Positions 35,570-44,718 of a stretch of DNA of 64,000 nucleotides are shown in pieces. Source of the stretch: Aestuariibacter sp. GS-14 (GTDB lineage: Bacteria > Pseudomonadota > Gammaproteobacteria > Enterobacterales > Alteromonadaceae). The stretch spans positions 62,001 through 126,000 of the forward strand of contig NZ_VHIP01000007.1 in NCBI RefSeq assembly GCF_006494365.1. Reading direction: 5' to 3'. A program made the translations under genes and the position numbers. Numbering within the stretch: the stretch's first letter is position 1; each line of letters begins with the position of its first letter. The notes below the pieces were generated by a model. That model searched no databases and had not been told where the DNA came from. It worked only from the letters and a program-made list of their open reading frames with translations.

Positions 35570-38206
35570 TTACATAGCGTATTGGAAACCAACCAGGTAA
35601 CGCTTGCCCCATTCGATGTAACTACCAATGCGGCTTGGGTCGTTATCGAAGTAGCTTTGCGATACTTCGTTCGTCAGGTTTTGCCCCTGCAGCATGATTT
35701 TGAAGTTGTCGGTAACATCGTAAGAGATACTGGCATCAACCGTTGCTTCGCCGCGAGTTGTAGTGATTTCCGTTGGATCCCAGCTACCTACGCGTGTATA
35801 AGCACTGCGGTAGTTGTAGGATACCTTGGCATCAAATCCGGCTTTGTAGTACCACAGCGTGAGGCTACCCACGTTCTTCGACAAACCACCTAATGGCAGT
35901 GGATTGTCTTCCGGTACGAACTCAGTCACGTTGCTATCGGTATAGCTGTAGTTTGAGTAAATACCCAGGCCGTCAAAGGGCTCTGGCAACATAGTAAACG
36001 CTTGCTGATATAACACTTCGAAACCGCGGATTTGGCCGCCGTCACCGTTCACCGGACCGCTGAACTGATATTCAACACCGTTAAAGGTAATGGTATCGGT
36101 TGCGCTGCCCACGTGAGTTTTCAGGTCTTTAAAGAACAACGAGAATGTCAGTGCTGCGTCTTCCGCAAAGAAGTACTCGTAACCTAAGTCAATCTGATCA
36201 GCCACAAAGGGGTTCAGTTTAGGGTTACCGCCCGAAGCTGTTTTCACTGGAGATTGGTTATCCAGCCAGAAACCGGTGCGCATTTCTACCAGTGGCGGAC
36301 GAGACATAGTGCGTGCCAGGCCAACACGTACCTGAGCGTCTTCGCTTACCGATAAACGCAGGTTAAGTGAAGGCAGGATTTCGCTGTAGCTGTGATCTAC
36401 TGACGTTGGGTCAATGGTTACGCCGTCTTCGGTTTGGTAACCGGCAGATGTAGACTCTGTGCGAACATAGCGCACACCGGCGTTACCGGTATAAGGAATA
36501 CCAAACAGTTCGCCGTCCAGGTTAACCATAACGTAAGCCGCAGAGTTGGTTTCCTGCACGTTCCACGAGTTTAATAAGTTCTGCGCTTGTGGTTCGTAGT
36601 CGTTGCGGCTGTCAATGCCTCCAAACGCCTGATTTACCACAGATTGCCAGTTATTGATTGTGTAAAGATCAGGTGATACAAAGCCGCCGCCCAGTGCGTA
36701 GCTGCTGCCGTAGCCGCTTACCGAACTGTCGGTTACGCCCTGCCACCAGGTCACTACGTCGTTGTCTTTTTCGCGATCAGACCAACGCACACCAAAACTA
36801 AACTGCGTAGCATGGCCCCAGTCTACAAAGCGCGACATGTCTGCTTTGATGGTCAGCATTTCGTCGTCGAGAATACGGTCGTTGTCAACTGTCATGCCAT
36901 TCAGCGTGTAGTAATCCGGGTTGCCGATATCTTCACTGGCGACAACCTCCAGGCGATCACCGCTTACATCCCAGCCAATATCAACCGGCGTTGGGCCTGT
37001 ATAGGTTGACGTGACATTTACCCAGCGCGATTCGATGGATGCGTTTGAATAGCCCACATCCAGTGCGGTCAGCCACACATCACCCTGCCATTCCAGGTTA
37101 AGGCCGGTGCTTACTAATTCGTTTTGCTGGAACCAGGTGGCGTTATTGGCTGAGTGATTGGCCCAAATTAAACCACCAGAAGTGATTTGTTCACCGCCGT
37201 TTTCGGTAGATTCAATTTGCGTGTCGTACTGAGAATTCTGGTAGTTCCATACGCTGGTATTCTGCCAGTTGCCCCAGCCGTCAAACCAGAATTGATCTTC
37301 GCGCTCTTCGATGTCGAACTTAGAGTAGAACAGGTTGTATTTTACTTGCAGTGAATCGGTAGGTAACCACTGAATCACAGCCATACTGCCAACACGCTCG
37401 GTGTTGCCGCCTTTAGTGGCAGATTTACCGCCCCATGGCGCGGCTTCTTTAATACCGTTTTCGTTTACGTCACCCATGTCCCATTCGTATTTATTGTACG
37501 AGTAAGACGATGTTTCACGCTGCACGGATGGCTGATCCTGATAGGCCACACCAAAAGCAAAGCCGAAGCGGTCGGAGATAGGTTCAATAATGCTGAAGCT
37601 GCCGCGCTTGCCGCTGGCATCGGCGGTGGGAATGTCGTCTCCCAATACATAATCCATAGCGTGAGCACTAATAGTAACCAGACCTTCGTCGCGCGACAAA
37701 GGCTCAACAAAATTCATGTTTACCAAACCTGAAATACCGCCTTCGGTTTGGTTGGCCATAGGGCTCTTGTATACTTCTACTGAGCTTATCAGCTCTGCAG
37801 GAAATTGCTCATAGCGCACGCTGCGGCTTGGCTCGCCACTGACGATTTCACGGCCATTCATGGTAGCCAGGTTCAAGCGTGGGCCCAGACCGCGAATTGA
37901 CAGAATACTTGGATTGCCGCGGTCGCGATCGGCAGCTACGCCGGGTAAGCGGGCAAGTGCATCGGTGATGGTTACATCAGGCAACTGGCCCAAATCATCC
38001 GTTGAAATAATCTCAACGGTGGAGTCTGCCAGTTTCTTGTGTTGCAAGGAGCGAGTAAGCGTGCTGCCAAAACCCCGAACGGTAATGACTTCGGTTTCTT
38101 CTTCCTGTACTTGCGCAGATGAGTCTTCCTGGGCATGTGCCACAGACAATCCTAATCCCTGAATTAATGCGAGTGCGGTAAGGCTCAGTTTAAATGGTGT
38201 TTTCAT
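35570..38206 (-). CDS. TonB-dependent receptor, polysaccharide-locus type
   Basis: Complete 878-residue outer-membrane receptor. Signal peptide ending VAHAQ, TonB box EVITVRGFG, plug domain (about 55-165) with LADSTVEIISTDDLGQLPD and ILSIRGLGPR, then a 22-strand-type barrel to the terminal GFQYAM. It belongs to the Proteobacterial large-receptor subfamily often linked with carbohydrate uptake. GGGAG precedes the ATG by six bases. A perfect GalR-like palindrome lies 122 bases upstream. With the GH2, galE and GH-A genes it forms a galactoside-degradation locus. The imported ligand is inferred, not shown. Confidence 0.93.
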   Translation of the reverse strand: MKTPFKLSLTALALIQGLGLSVAHAQEDSSAQVQEEETEVITVRGFGSTLTRSLQHKKLADSTVEIISTDDLGQLPDVTITDALARLPGVAADRDRGNPSILSIRGLGPRLNLATMNGREIVSGEPSRSVRYEQFPAELISSVEVYKSPMANQTEGGISGLVNMNFVEPLSRDEGLVTISAHAMDYVLGDDIPTADASGKRGSFSIIEPISDRFGFAFGVAYQDQPSVQRETSSYSYNKYEWDMGDVNENGIKEAAPWGGKSATKGGNTERVGSMAVIQWLPTDSLQVKYNLFYSKFDIEEREDQFWFDGWGNWQNTSVWNYQNSQYDTQIESTENGGEQITSGGLIWANHSANNATWFQQNELVSTGLNLEWQGDVWLTALDVGYSNASIESRWVNVTSTYTGPTPVDIGWDVSGDRLEVVASEDIGNPDYYTLNGMTVDNDRILDDEMLTIKADMSRFVDWGHATQFSFGVRWSDREKDNDVVTWWQGVTDSSVSGYGSSYALGGGFVSPDLYTINNWQSVVNQAFGGIDSRNDYEPQAQNLLNSWNVQETNSAAYVMVNLDGELFGIPYTGNAGVRYVRTESTSAGYQTEDGVTIDPTSVDHSYSEILPSLNLRLSVSEDAQVRVGLARTMSRPPLVEMRTGFWLDNQSPVKTASGGNPKLNPFVADQIDLGYEYFFAEDAALTFSLFFKDLKTHVGSATDTITFNGVEYQFSGPVNGDGGQIRGFEVLYQQAFTMLPEPFDGLGIYSNYSYTDSNVTEFVPEDNPLPLGGLSKNVGSLTLWYYKAGFDAKVSYNYRSAYTRVGSWDPTEITTTRGEATVDASISYDVTDNFKIMLQGQNLTNEVSQSYFDNDPSRIGSYIEWGKRYLVGFQYAM

Positions 38207-38327
38207 ATTTTACTCCCAAGGCAAGAGTGACTCGTTTTTCAAGAAATGCAGTCGTTACCTGTTTATTAATTATTCGTGTGTTTAGGTTAACGGCCACACT
38301 AACAATAACATATTTATAACATAGGAG

Positions 38328-38341
38328 GGAAAACGTTTTCC
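38328..38341 (-). promoter_or_regulatory. GalR/LacI-type palindrome upstream of the TonB receptor
   Basis: GGAAAACGTTTTCC is a perfect 14-bp palindrome with the same AAAACGTTT core as the galM and galT operators. A weaker relative, GGTGAAACGATTTCCT, lies at 38403-38418. The region 38207-38680 (474 bases) otherwise holds promoters for the receptor and for ssb. Confidence 0.65.
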
Positions 38342-38680
38342 ATAAAAAGTGATGTAATTTACAAAATATTTTTAAATATTCATAAATTACATATATTTAA
38401 ATGGTGAAACGATTTCCTGTAATTATGTGGAGTGGTTCAAATGTGAACGATTTTGATGAAAGTGGTGGGTGCATCAGGACTGTGGTTCAGGTTTAAATCA
38501 CTTTGCATGCTGATAAACTTCATTTTGTTTAGCACAACCAGAGTAAAAAGGGCGAGTTGTGATTCCCAGCAAGAAAAGTGGAAAGCGCTTGGCAAAAATA
38601 GGTTATACTGGCAAGCTTCGTTAAACATAATTAAGCACGACAGACGCTCAAAGCGTAGAACAGATTTACAGGAGACATCC

Positions 38681-39244
38681 ATGGCAACACGAGGCGTTAA
38701 CAAAGTCATTCTGGTCGGTAATTTAGGTAACGACCCGGAAGTGCGTTACATGCCCAACGGCAACGCCGTTGCCAATTTAAGCATCGCAACCAGCGAAAGC
38801 TGGAAAGATCAGCAGGGTCAGATCCAGGAACGCACTGAATGGCACCGTCTGACGATGTATCGCCGTTTAGCCGAGATCGCCGGTGAGTACCTGAAGAAAG
38901 GCTCGCAGATTTACGTTGAAGGTAAATTGCAAACCCGTAAATGGCAGGATCAGCAAGGACAGGATCGCTACACTACTGAAATCATCGTAGACCAGATGCA
39001 AATGCTGGGCGGTGGCAGTCAGGGCGGTCAGGGTGGTCAAACCGGCCAAAATGCCGGTTATCAGCAACGTCCACAAGGCAGTGGTCAGCAGGGTGGTTAC
39101 AACAACGCGGGTAGTTATGGCGGTAATCAGGGCAATCAGGGCGGCGGCTATCAACAGCCACAGCAGCGGCCACAAGGCGGTGGTCAGTCAACGCCTCCTA
39201 TGGCAGAGCCTGATTTCGACTTTGACGACGATATTCCATTCTAA
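38681..39244 (+). CDS. ssb: Single-stranded DNA-binding protein
   Basis: 187 residues. OB fold (about 5-110) with [20 protein letters not shown] and [20 protein letters not shown], a Gly/Gln-rich linker of about 60 residues and the acidic tail DFDDDIPF used to recruit repair and replication enzymes. ATG 38681 follows AGGAGA by five bases; the frame is open upstream but those codons do not match the family. A TTATACT -10-like element at 38603-38609 lies upstream. No LexA-type CTGT-N8-ACAG box was found. uvrA, often divergent from ssb, is not next to it. Confidence 0.97.
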   Translation: MATRGVNKVILVGNLGNDPEVRYMPNGNAVANLSIATSESWKDQQGQIQERTEWHRLTMYRRLAEIAGEYLKKGSQIYVEGKLQTRKWQDQQGQDRYTTEIIVDQMQMLGGGSQGGQGGQTGQNAGYQQRPQGSGQQGGYNNAGSYGGNQGNQGGGYQQPQQRPQGGGQSTPPMAEPDFDFDDDIPF

Positions 39245-39272
39245 GCCGATCAATATTCAGCGTGTAATACAT

Positions 39273-39300
39273 AAAAAGCCCCGTTCTCCGGGGCTTTTTG
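39273..39300. terminator. Bidirectional terminator between ssb and mgtE
   Basis: AGCCCCG (39277-39283) and CGGGGCT (39289-39295) with A-run before and T-run after, so it can serve both convergent genes. Confidence 0.92.
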
Positions 39301-39367
39301 TATTGGCTTTGGTGTCAGATCGCTTGTAGCTGGCTAACCACTAACGCAAACGTCTGCTGGAAATCAC

Positions 39368-40708
39368 TCACAACAGCAACACCGTACCCAATCCCAAAAA
39401 GGCAACAAAGCCTACTATGTCCGTTACGGTTGTTAAAATTACCGAGCCAGATAAAGCCGGGTCGATATTAAATTTTTCCAGTACAACGGGCACCAGTACC
39501 CCGGATAATGCTGCAGCAACAATGTTCACCAGAATCGCAATGCCAATCACTGCACCTAACCAGGGCTGTTGGAACCACATCATCGCTACCAGGCCAATAA
39601 TCACGGCCCAAATCACGCCATTGAACCCGCCTACCTTTAACTCTTTAACCAGCAATGCCCGCATGTTGGCGCCAGACACCTGATTGAGTGCCAGGCCACG
39701 AATAACCAGGGTCAGCGTTTGGCTCCCTGCAATGCCGCCCATACTGGCAACTACCGGCATCAGCACGGCAAGTGCCACCACTTGTTGCAACGTGGCTTCA
39801 AACAAACCAATAAATGCACTGGCCAGAAATGCGGTTAGCAGGTTAATACCGAGCCAGATTGCCCGCCCCTTCGCGCTTTTTCGCACCGGCGAAAACAAGT
39901 CTTCGTCTTCGTCCATACCAGCAGTGGCCATTAGCTGTCGCTCGTAGTGTTCGTGGGTTAGCTCTGCTGCTGTGGTGACATCTACCCGGCCAACCAGCTT
40001 TGCCTGTTCGTCTAACACAGGCAGAGCACCGTATTCAGACGTTTGCACGGCGATGGCGGCTTCAATACACGATTGTGAAGCACTTACTACTGGCAAGTCA
40101 TCCAGAGACAGGTCTACTAAAGGAATGTGCTCTGGTTGCGCATGTATCTGGCCCACTTCCACGGCTTCGGAAAACTGCCCCGAACGATTGACTAAGAAAA
40201 TCAGGTCGGTGTGACGGGGTATCTCACGTCTTAGCAAGCGGTTCGCATCGCGCACTTTTGCATTGAGCGGCAGTACCAGGAAATCATGAGTAACCCAGTG
40301 TCCAATTTGTTCTTCTTCGTAGGTATTTGCCTGGGCAAAGTGCATGCGCTGCACTTTATCCATTGCGGCATAAGCGCGCTCGGTTAGGTCACCAGACAGT
40401 GAGTCTGCCAGTTCCAGCAAGTCTTCTGCGTCGATATCGGTGAATATGCTGTCCCATTCTTCGTTGCTGGTAGCTTCAATTAGCACCTCACGAGGGTCGC
40501 TACGCATTTCAATGAGTACATCGAGCTTTTTGCTGACCGGCAGGTTTTCCCATAGTGCTAAACGGTCATCGATAGGCAATGACTCTAGCAGTAATGCGGT
40601 TTCCGATTCGTCTGACTGGGCCAGCAGCACTGATACATTAGCGCTCTTTTGTTCGGAGTCGGCGCAGTGAATGACTTCACCAATTAAATTAGAGAGAGGC
40701 TCCGACAT
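39368..40708 (-). CDS. mgtE: MgtE-type magnesium transporter
   Basis: Mg2+ channel/transporter of 446 residues. N-terminal superhelical MgtE_N domain (about 25-125), two CBS domains (about 130-250, with FLVLPLNAKVRDANRLLRRE), a plug helix and five C-terminal membrane helices containing VVASMGGIAGSQTLTLVIRG and DIVGFVAFLGLGT, the signature regions of the pore. Cytoplasmic magnesium is expected to close the pore through the N and CBS domains. Single gene, convergent with ssb. Confidence 0.95.
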   Translation of the reverse strand: MSEPLSNLIGEVIHCADSEQKSANVSVLLAQSDESETALLLESLPIDDRLALWENLPVSKKLDVLIEMRSDPREVLIEATSNEEWDSIFTDIDAEDLLELADSLSGDLTERAYAAMDKVQRMHFAQANTYEEEQIGHWVTHDFLVLPLNAKVRDANRLLRREIPRHTDLIFLVNRSGQFSEAVEVGQIHAQPEHIPLVDLSLDDLPVVSASQSCIEAAIAVQTSEYGALPVLDEQAKLVGRVDVTTAAELTHEHYERQLMATAGMDEDEDLFSPVRKSAKGRAIWLGINLLTAFLASAFIGLFEATLQQVVALAVLMPVVASMGGIAGSQTLTLVIRGLALNQVSGANMRALLVKELKVGGFNGVIWAVIIGLVAMMWFQQPWLGAVIGIAILVNIVAAALSGVLVPVVLEKFNIDPALSGSVILTTVTDIVGFVAFLGLGTVLLL

Positions 40709-40888
40709 GTTTATTTGTTCCTATATTCATATAGTTGGGTTTATAGACGTGTCTGAAAAACAAAAAGGCACATATTTTGTGACTTATTGAAACGCGGTAG
40801 CGTCTAACCAGAAATATACCTGTTACTGAACAGGCCATTTACCGGTAAAGTGTGGTAACGGCCCTTCCTGATAAAATGAGTAACCAGA

Positions 40889-41158
40889 ATGACAACGGAT
40901 GAAGAGAAACTAAAAGCCCTGTTTCAGGCATCTTCGCCTGAGACCAATCATGATCTCGCCTTGAGCAAAGTGCTGGCTAAATCGCACAAGGTTACCGCTG
41001 TAAAAGATGTAGCCGGCCTCTTTACAGGCTGGATTTGGGTTGTTTTTCTGGGTTTTGGCGCTTCCCTTTATTCTGCCAGACGGCAGATGCAAAAACACGC
41101 TTTACCGCCAAGAAAACAACATAATAAACATAATGGACACACTGGAGGAGCAGAATGA
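40889..41158 (+). CDS. Small single-pass membrane protein, possible anti-sigma partner
   Basis: 89 residues: a charged, helical N-terminal part (TDEEKLKALFQASSPETNHD), a hydrophobic segment at about 42-61 (AGLFTGWIWVVFLGFGAS) and a basic C terminus rich in His and Lys. Its stop overlaps the start of the MscS-like gene (ATGA), and an ECF sigma factor gene follows that. Small single-helix proteins encoded with ECF factors are often anti-sigma factors. That role is an inference from context; no zinc-binding anti-sigma motif is present. Confidence 0.6.
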   Translation: MTTDEEKLKALFQASSPETNHDLALSKVLAKSHKVTAVKDVAGLFTGWIWVVFLGFGASLYSARRQMQKHALPPRKQHNKHNGHTGGAE

Positions 41159-42021
41159 ATTTAGACGCATGGACAGAGTCGTTCAGCCAGGCGCTTACCC
41201 GCTTCTGGATCGAGATTGCAGGATTTCTACCCAATTTCCTGGGTACCGTATTCGTGGTGGTATGCGGATATTATGTATCGAAATACACCACGCGCTGGTT
41301 GGCGAAACTGATTAGTCGTCTGGGCTTCGATAGCTTGTGTCGCAAACTCGCCCTAACCAGTGCATTAAAGTCGATTGGGGTAAAAACCCTGCCATCTGAT
41401 TTGGTTGGCAAGCTGGTGCATGTGTTTTTTGTATTAGTAATCCTGGTGGCCGGTGCGGACACCCTTGGCCTGGATAGGTTCTCAGCGATATTGGATGAAT
41501 TTGTATTGTATTTACCCAAGTTGGTAGGTGCGCTGTTTATTACCGTTGTGGGCTTGTTCATTGCAAAAGCAGGCAAGTCCCAGGTGGAAACCTCGTTAAA
41601 TAACATTGGCGTAGAATACGGTGCCGCGGTAGGCCGGTTATTGCAGTTACTGGTAATGTTTATTACGTTCTCTTTGGTAATTGGGCAACTGGAACTGGAA
41701 ACCGCACTTCTGAATGTGGTGTTTACAGTGTTAATTGCCAGTCTTGGAGTAGCGCTGGCTCTGGCACTGGGATTGGGTACCAAAGACATTGCCAGCAGTA
41801 TTGTGTCAGGTATTTATGCCCGGGAGCAGTTACAACCGGGAGACGAAATTGAATTTGATGGCTTTACAGGTTATATCGTTGCGGTTACTACGGTGAATAC
41901 GTTGGTGGAAAACAGTGAAGGCAAGCGCTTGAGTATTCCCAACGATCAGTTGTTAACGAAAACCTACACCACTACGCAGTATAGTGCTGCGCAGCCGATG
42001 GATAACGAGGCAAAGGATTAA
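41155..42021 (+). CDS. MscS-family mechanosensitive channel
   Basis: 288 residues with four hydrophobic segments (about 20-42, 85-105, 120-140 and 170-205) and an MscS beta domain. GLGTKDIASSIVSGIYAREQ followed by LQPGDEIEFDGFTGYIVAVTTVNT is the pore-lining/beta-domain junction of the family, and SIPNDQLLTKTYTT ends the conserved part. Opens on membrane tension to release solutes on osmotic downshock. Overlaps the small membrane protein upstream by four bases and lies eight bases before an ECF sigma gene, so the three are probably one operon. Confidence 0.9.
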   Translation: MNLDAWTESFSQALTRFWIEIAGFLPNFLGTVFVVVCGYYVSKYTTRWLAKLISRLGFDSLCRKLALTSALKSIGVKTLPSDLVGKLVHVFFVLVILVAGADTLGLDRFSAILDEFVLYLPKLVGALFITVVGLFIAKAGKSQVETSLNNIGVEYGAAVGRLLQLLVMFITFSLVIGQLELETALLNVVFTVLIASLGVALALALGLGTKDIASSIVSGIYAREQLQPGDEIEFDGFTGYIVAVTTVNTLVENSEGKRLSIPNDQLLTKTYTTTQYSAAQPMDNEAKD

Positions 42022-42029
42022 ACACTGAG

Positions 42030-42611
42030 ATGACGGCAGCAGAGCAACGCATTAAGCAAGTCTCTGCCCGACTATCAGCACTCAAAGATGAAGAGTTGGT
42101 AAGAATTGCACGATTGCAACTGCCTTATGTGACAACGGCTTATGAGGTGCTATTTAACCGTTATTACGGTGTGTTAATGCAAATATGTTTCCGCTACCTG
42201 GGCAGCACAGAAGAAGCGGAAGAAGCCGTAAATGATGCAATGTTAAACGTGTTTAATCGACTGGACCAATTTGAAGAGCGCGCAAGCTTTAAAACCTGGA
42301 TTTATAAAATTGCCTTTAATCAGTCGCTCGACCGCCTCAGAAGGAAGCAGGTTGAGCAGGTTGAATTTGACGAGGAATTGCACAGAACTGCAACGCCATT
42401 GTTAAATCAACCACAACACAATTCGGCGCAACTTGATGCATTGCTTGCTAAGCTGAGTATTGATGAGCGATCTATCGTTGTGTTCAGACTGGTGGGTAAC
42501 TTAGAGTTTTCAGAGATTGCAACCATAGTTGAGCAGAAATTAAGTACAGTAAAAATGCGCTACAAACGAGCGCTGGACAAACTGGCTGTTGGTGCACAGA
42601 ACCAGCAGTAA
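42030..42611 (+). CDS. ECF-type sigma-70 family RNA polymerase factor
   Basis: 193 residues. Region 2 (about 32-100: FNRYYGVLMQICFRYLGSTE, then FKTWIYKIAFNQSLDRLRR) and region 4 (about 135-185: LSIDERSIVVFRLVGNLEFS, KLSTVKMRYKRALDKL) are clear. Directs RNA polymerase to a small set of promoters. No zinc-finger anti-sigma gene follows; the 89-residue membrane protein upstream is the only candidate partner. Control by the neighbouring mechanosensitive channel is possible but unproven. Confidence 0.9.
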   Translation: MTAAEQRIKQVSARLSALKDEELVRIARLQLPYVTTAYEVLFNRYYGVLMQICFRYLGSTEEAEEAVNDAMLNVFNRLDQFEERASFKTWIYKIAFNQSLDRLRRKQVEQVEFDEELHRTATPLLNQPQHNSAQLDALLAKLSIDERSIVVFRLVGNLEFSEIATIVEQKLSTVKMRYKRALDKLAVGAQNQQ

Positions 42612-42729
42612 AACGGTGTTTTTGGGTGTAATGGGAAGGTCGGATTTCCCCTTTGTTTTCCGACGTAAAGAGCTCGTCTGTAGGGCGTGCACAGCTTCCC
42701 ATTTCCCCCTTTTTTAAGAGGACAAATGA

Positions 42730-43587
42730 ATGCGTAAACAGCTGAATGTTCCCGTTTTATTGATTGTACTGGTAGCCATAGTGCTGGTATTTGGCGCGCA
42801 TTACTGGCTGAGTAATAACCAATCTGCACTGCCAAATGTGGCGGCTAAAGCCGCCGAGCCTATTCCATCACTCCCCGATTTTACGCTATTCACCGATGTT
42901 CAGACCAAAAAAGAGACCTTTTTTGAATTACTGTATCCCATTATTCAGGAAGAAAATGCGCATGTGCTTGCGGTGCGAAAAGCGTTGTTGAGCCTACAAC
43001 AGGTTGACGCGCTTAGTGATAGTGAGCGGCAGTGGATAAGCGAAGTGGCAGAGTACTACAAAATTGAAAACGATGATGACACACCGGTGGAGATCAATCA
43101 GGCGTTAATCGATGAGCTATTGGTACGGATTGATTACGTACCGCCTTCATTAGCATTAACTCAAGCGGCGATTGAATCTGGCTGGGGCACCTCGCGATTT
43201 TCCCGCGAAGGAAATAATTTGTTCGGTCATTGGTGCTTTGTCAAAGGTTGTGGCATTGTGCCTAGTGATCGAGATGAAGGGCGATACCATGAGGTGGCAA
43301 AGTTCTCAACGGTTAATCAGGCGGTACGCGCTTACTTGCGCAATCTGAATACACACTATGCTTATGAAGAGTTTCGGGCGCTAAGGGCACAGCTCAGAAA
43401 TAACAACAAACCCCTTACCGGCAAGGCGCTGGCCAATTCGCTGGGGCATTATTCTGAGGAAGGGGAACATTACATACAGAAAGTGTCCCGTTTTATTGAT
43501 CACAACAAGCTGCAACGTTACACCCGCCAGTTTGAAGAGGCGGTTATTCAAACCGAATCTCAGTCTGAAGCGGCATCCGCCCGTTGA
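42730..43587 (+). CDS. Bax-like peptidoglycan glucosaminidase
   Basis: 285 residues with a single N-terminal membrane helix (about 7-27). The C-terminal glucosaminidase domain has the catalytic Glu in LTQAAIESGWGTSRFSREGN, then NLFGHWCFVKGCG and FSTVNQAVRAYLRNLNTHYAY, as in E. coli Bax and FlgJ-like N-acetylglucosaminidases. Predicted to cleave peptidoglycan from the periplasmic face. Separate unit after the sigma gene; the 118-base gap shows no terminator of clear form. The following 219 bases to rimK hold only a CATTACCG/CGGTAATG hairpin at 43713-43730. Confidence 0.87.
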   Translation: MRKQLNVPVLLIVLVAIVLVFGAHYWLSNNQSALPNVAAKAAEPIPSLPDFTLFTDVQTKKETFFELLYPIIQEENAHVLAVRKALLSLQQVDALSDSERQWISEVAEYYKIENDDDTPVEINQALIDELLVRIDYVPPSLALTQAAIESGWGTSRFSREGNNLFGHWCFVKGCGIVPSDRDEGRYHEVAKFSTVNQAVRAYLRNLNTHYAYEEFRALRAQLRNNNKPLTGKALANSLGHYSEEGEHYIQKVSRFIDHNKLQRYTRQFEEAVIQTESQSEAASAR

Positions 43588-43806
43588 AGTCTGACGGGAT
43601 GTTAAGAGACACCATCTGTTTGAAAATTATATCTTTTAACGTTGATGTCCCGTCTTTGCAATTACGTAGCGATGCTCAGAGGAAACTTCTGAACACCGAT
43701 AAATTAAATAACCATTACCGGACGGTAATGCAGCCGGTCATTCTGCTCGTTTGAAATTAGTTGCTTTTGGAATTGGCGGTCGGGGCGGTTGAAGAAGGAA
43801 AGCACA

Positions 43807-44715
43807 TTGAAAATTTGTATTCTGTCACGTAACAAAAAGCTGTATTCCACTCGCCGTTTAAAAGAAGCAGCGGAAGCTAAAGGGCATGAAGTCGATGTTA
43901 TCGACACACTACACTGCTACATGGACATTACCAGCAACAAGCCTTCGGTGCGGTTCAAAGGACAACCGTTACCTCAGTATGATGCCATCATTCCTCGTAT
44001 AGGTGCGTCGATTACGTTTTATGGTACGGCTGTTGTCCGCCAGTTCGAAATGATGGGCAGTTTCAGCTTGAATGAATCGGTGGCAATCAGCCGTTCGCGC
44101 GATAAGCTGCGCTCCATGCAGTTGTTGTCGCGCAAGGGGATAGGCTTGCCGCGTACCGGCTTTGCCCACAGCCCTGATAGTGTAAAAGATTTGATTCAGA
44201 ACGTGGGTGGTGCGCCTCTGGTAATCAAACTACTGGAAGGCACACAGGGTATTGGCGTGGTGTTGGCTGACACCAATAAAGCGGCAGAAAGTATTATTGA
44301 AGCGTTTATGGGCATTAAAGCCAACATTCTGGTACAGGAATTTATTAAAGAAGCGGGAGGTGCCGACATCCGCTGTTTTGTGGTCGGCGGTAAAGTGGTA
44401 GCGGCTATGAAGCGTCAAGGCGCGCCCGGCGAGTTCCGTTCCAACCTGCATCGCGGGGGCAGTGCTACGTTAATTAAGCTCACCTCGGTAGAACGTGCAA
44501 CGGCAGTGGCCGCCGCAGCGGCGATGGGCCTGAATGTGTGTGGTGTCGATTTGCTGCGTTCAAGTCACGGACCGGTTGTAATGGAAGTGAACTCGTCACC
44601 GGGCCTGGAAGGCATTGAAGCTGCTACCGGTAAAAACGTAGCTGACATGATTATTGAATTCATTGAAGCCAAAAAAGATAAACCGCACAGCACCAAAACG
44701 AAAGGTCAGGGCTAA
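43807..44715 (+). CDS. rimK: Ribosomal protein S6 glutamate ligase (RimK), ATP-grasp
   Basis: 302 residues. Adds Glu residues to the C terminus of ribosomal protein S6. The N terminus [20 protein letters not shown] matches RimK. ATP-grasp parts are [37 protein letters not shown] and [19 protein letters not shown] with the metal-binding Glu/Asn. TTG 43807 is chosen since AAGGAA lies six bases upstream and this aligns with E. coli RimK; an upstream TTG at 43789 would add six residues. The next gene starts three bases after the stop. Confidence 0.93.
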   Translation: MKICILSRNKKLYSTRRLKEAAEAKGHEVDVIDTLHCYMDITSNKPSVRFKGQPLPQYDAIIPRIGASITFYGTAVVRQFEMMGSFSLNESVAISRSRDKLRSMQLLSRKGIGLPRTGFAHSPDSVKDLIQNVGGAPLVIKLLEGTQGIGVVLADTNKAAESIIEAFMGIKANILVQEFIKEAGGADIRCFVVGGKVVAAMKRQGAPGEFRSNLHRGGSATLIKLTSVERATAVAAAAAMGLNVCGVDLLRSSHGPVVMEVNSSPGLEGIEAATGKNVADMIIEFIEAKKDKPHSTKTKGQG

Positions 44716-44718
44716 TCA

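Noticed and set aside
38403-38418. Second GalR operator GGTGAAACGATTTCCT
   Set aside because: Half-sites are spaced differently and several core positions differ, so it was kept only as a note beside the 14-bp palindrome.
38453-38680. Upstream extension of ssb
   Set aside because: The extra 76 codons do not match SSB proteins and the true start at 38681 has a good ribosome site.
38560-38680. SOS (LexA) box at ssb
   Set aside because: No CTGT-N8-ACAG match was found in the upstream region.
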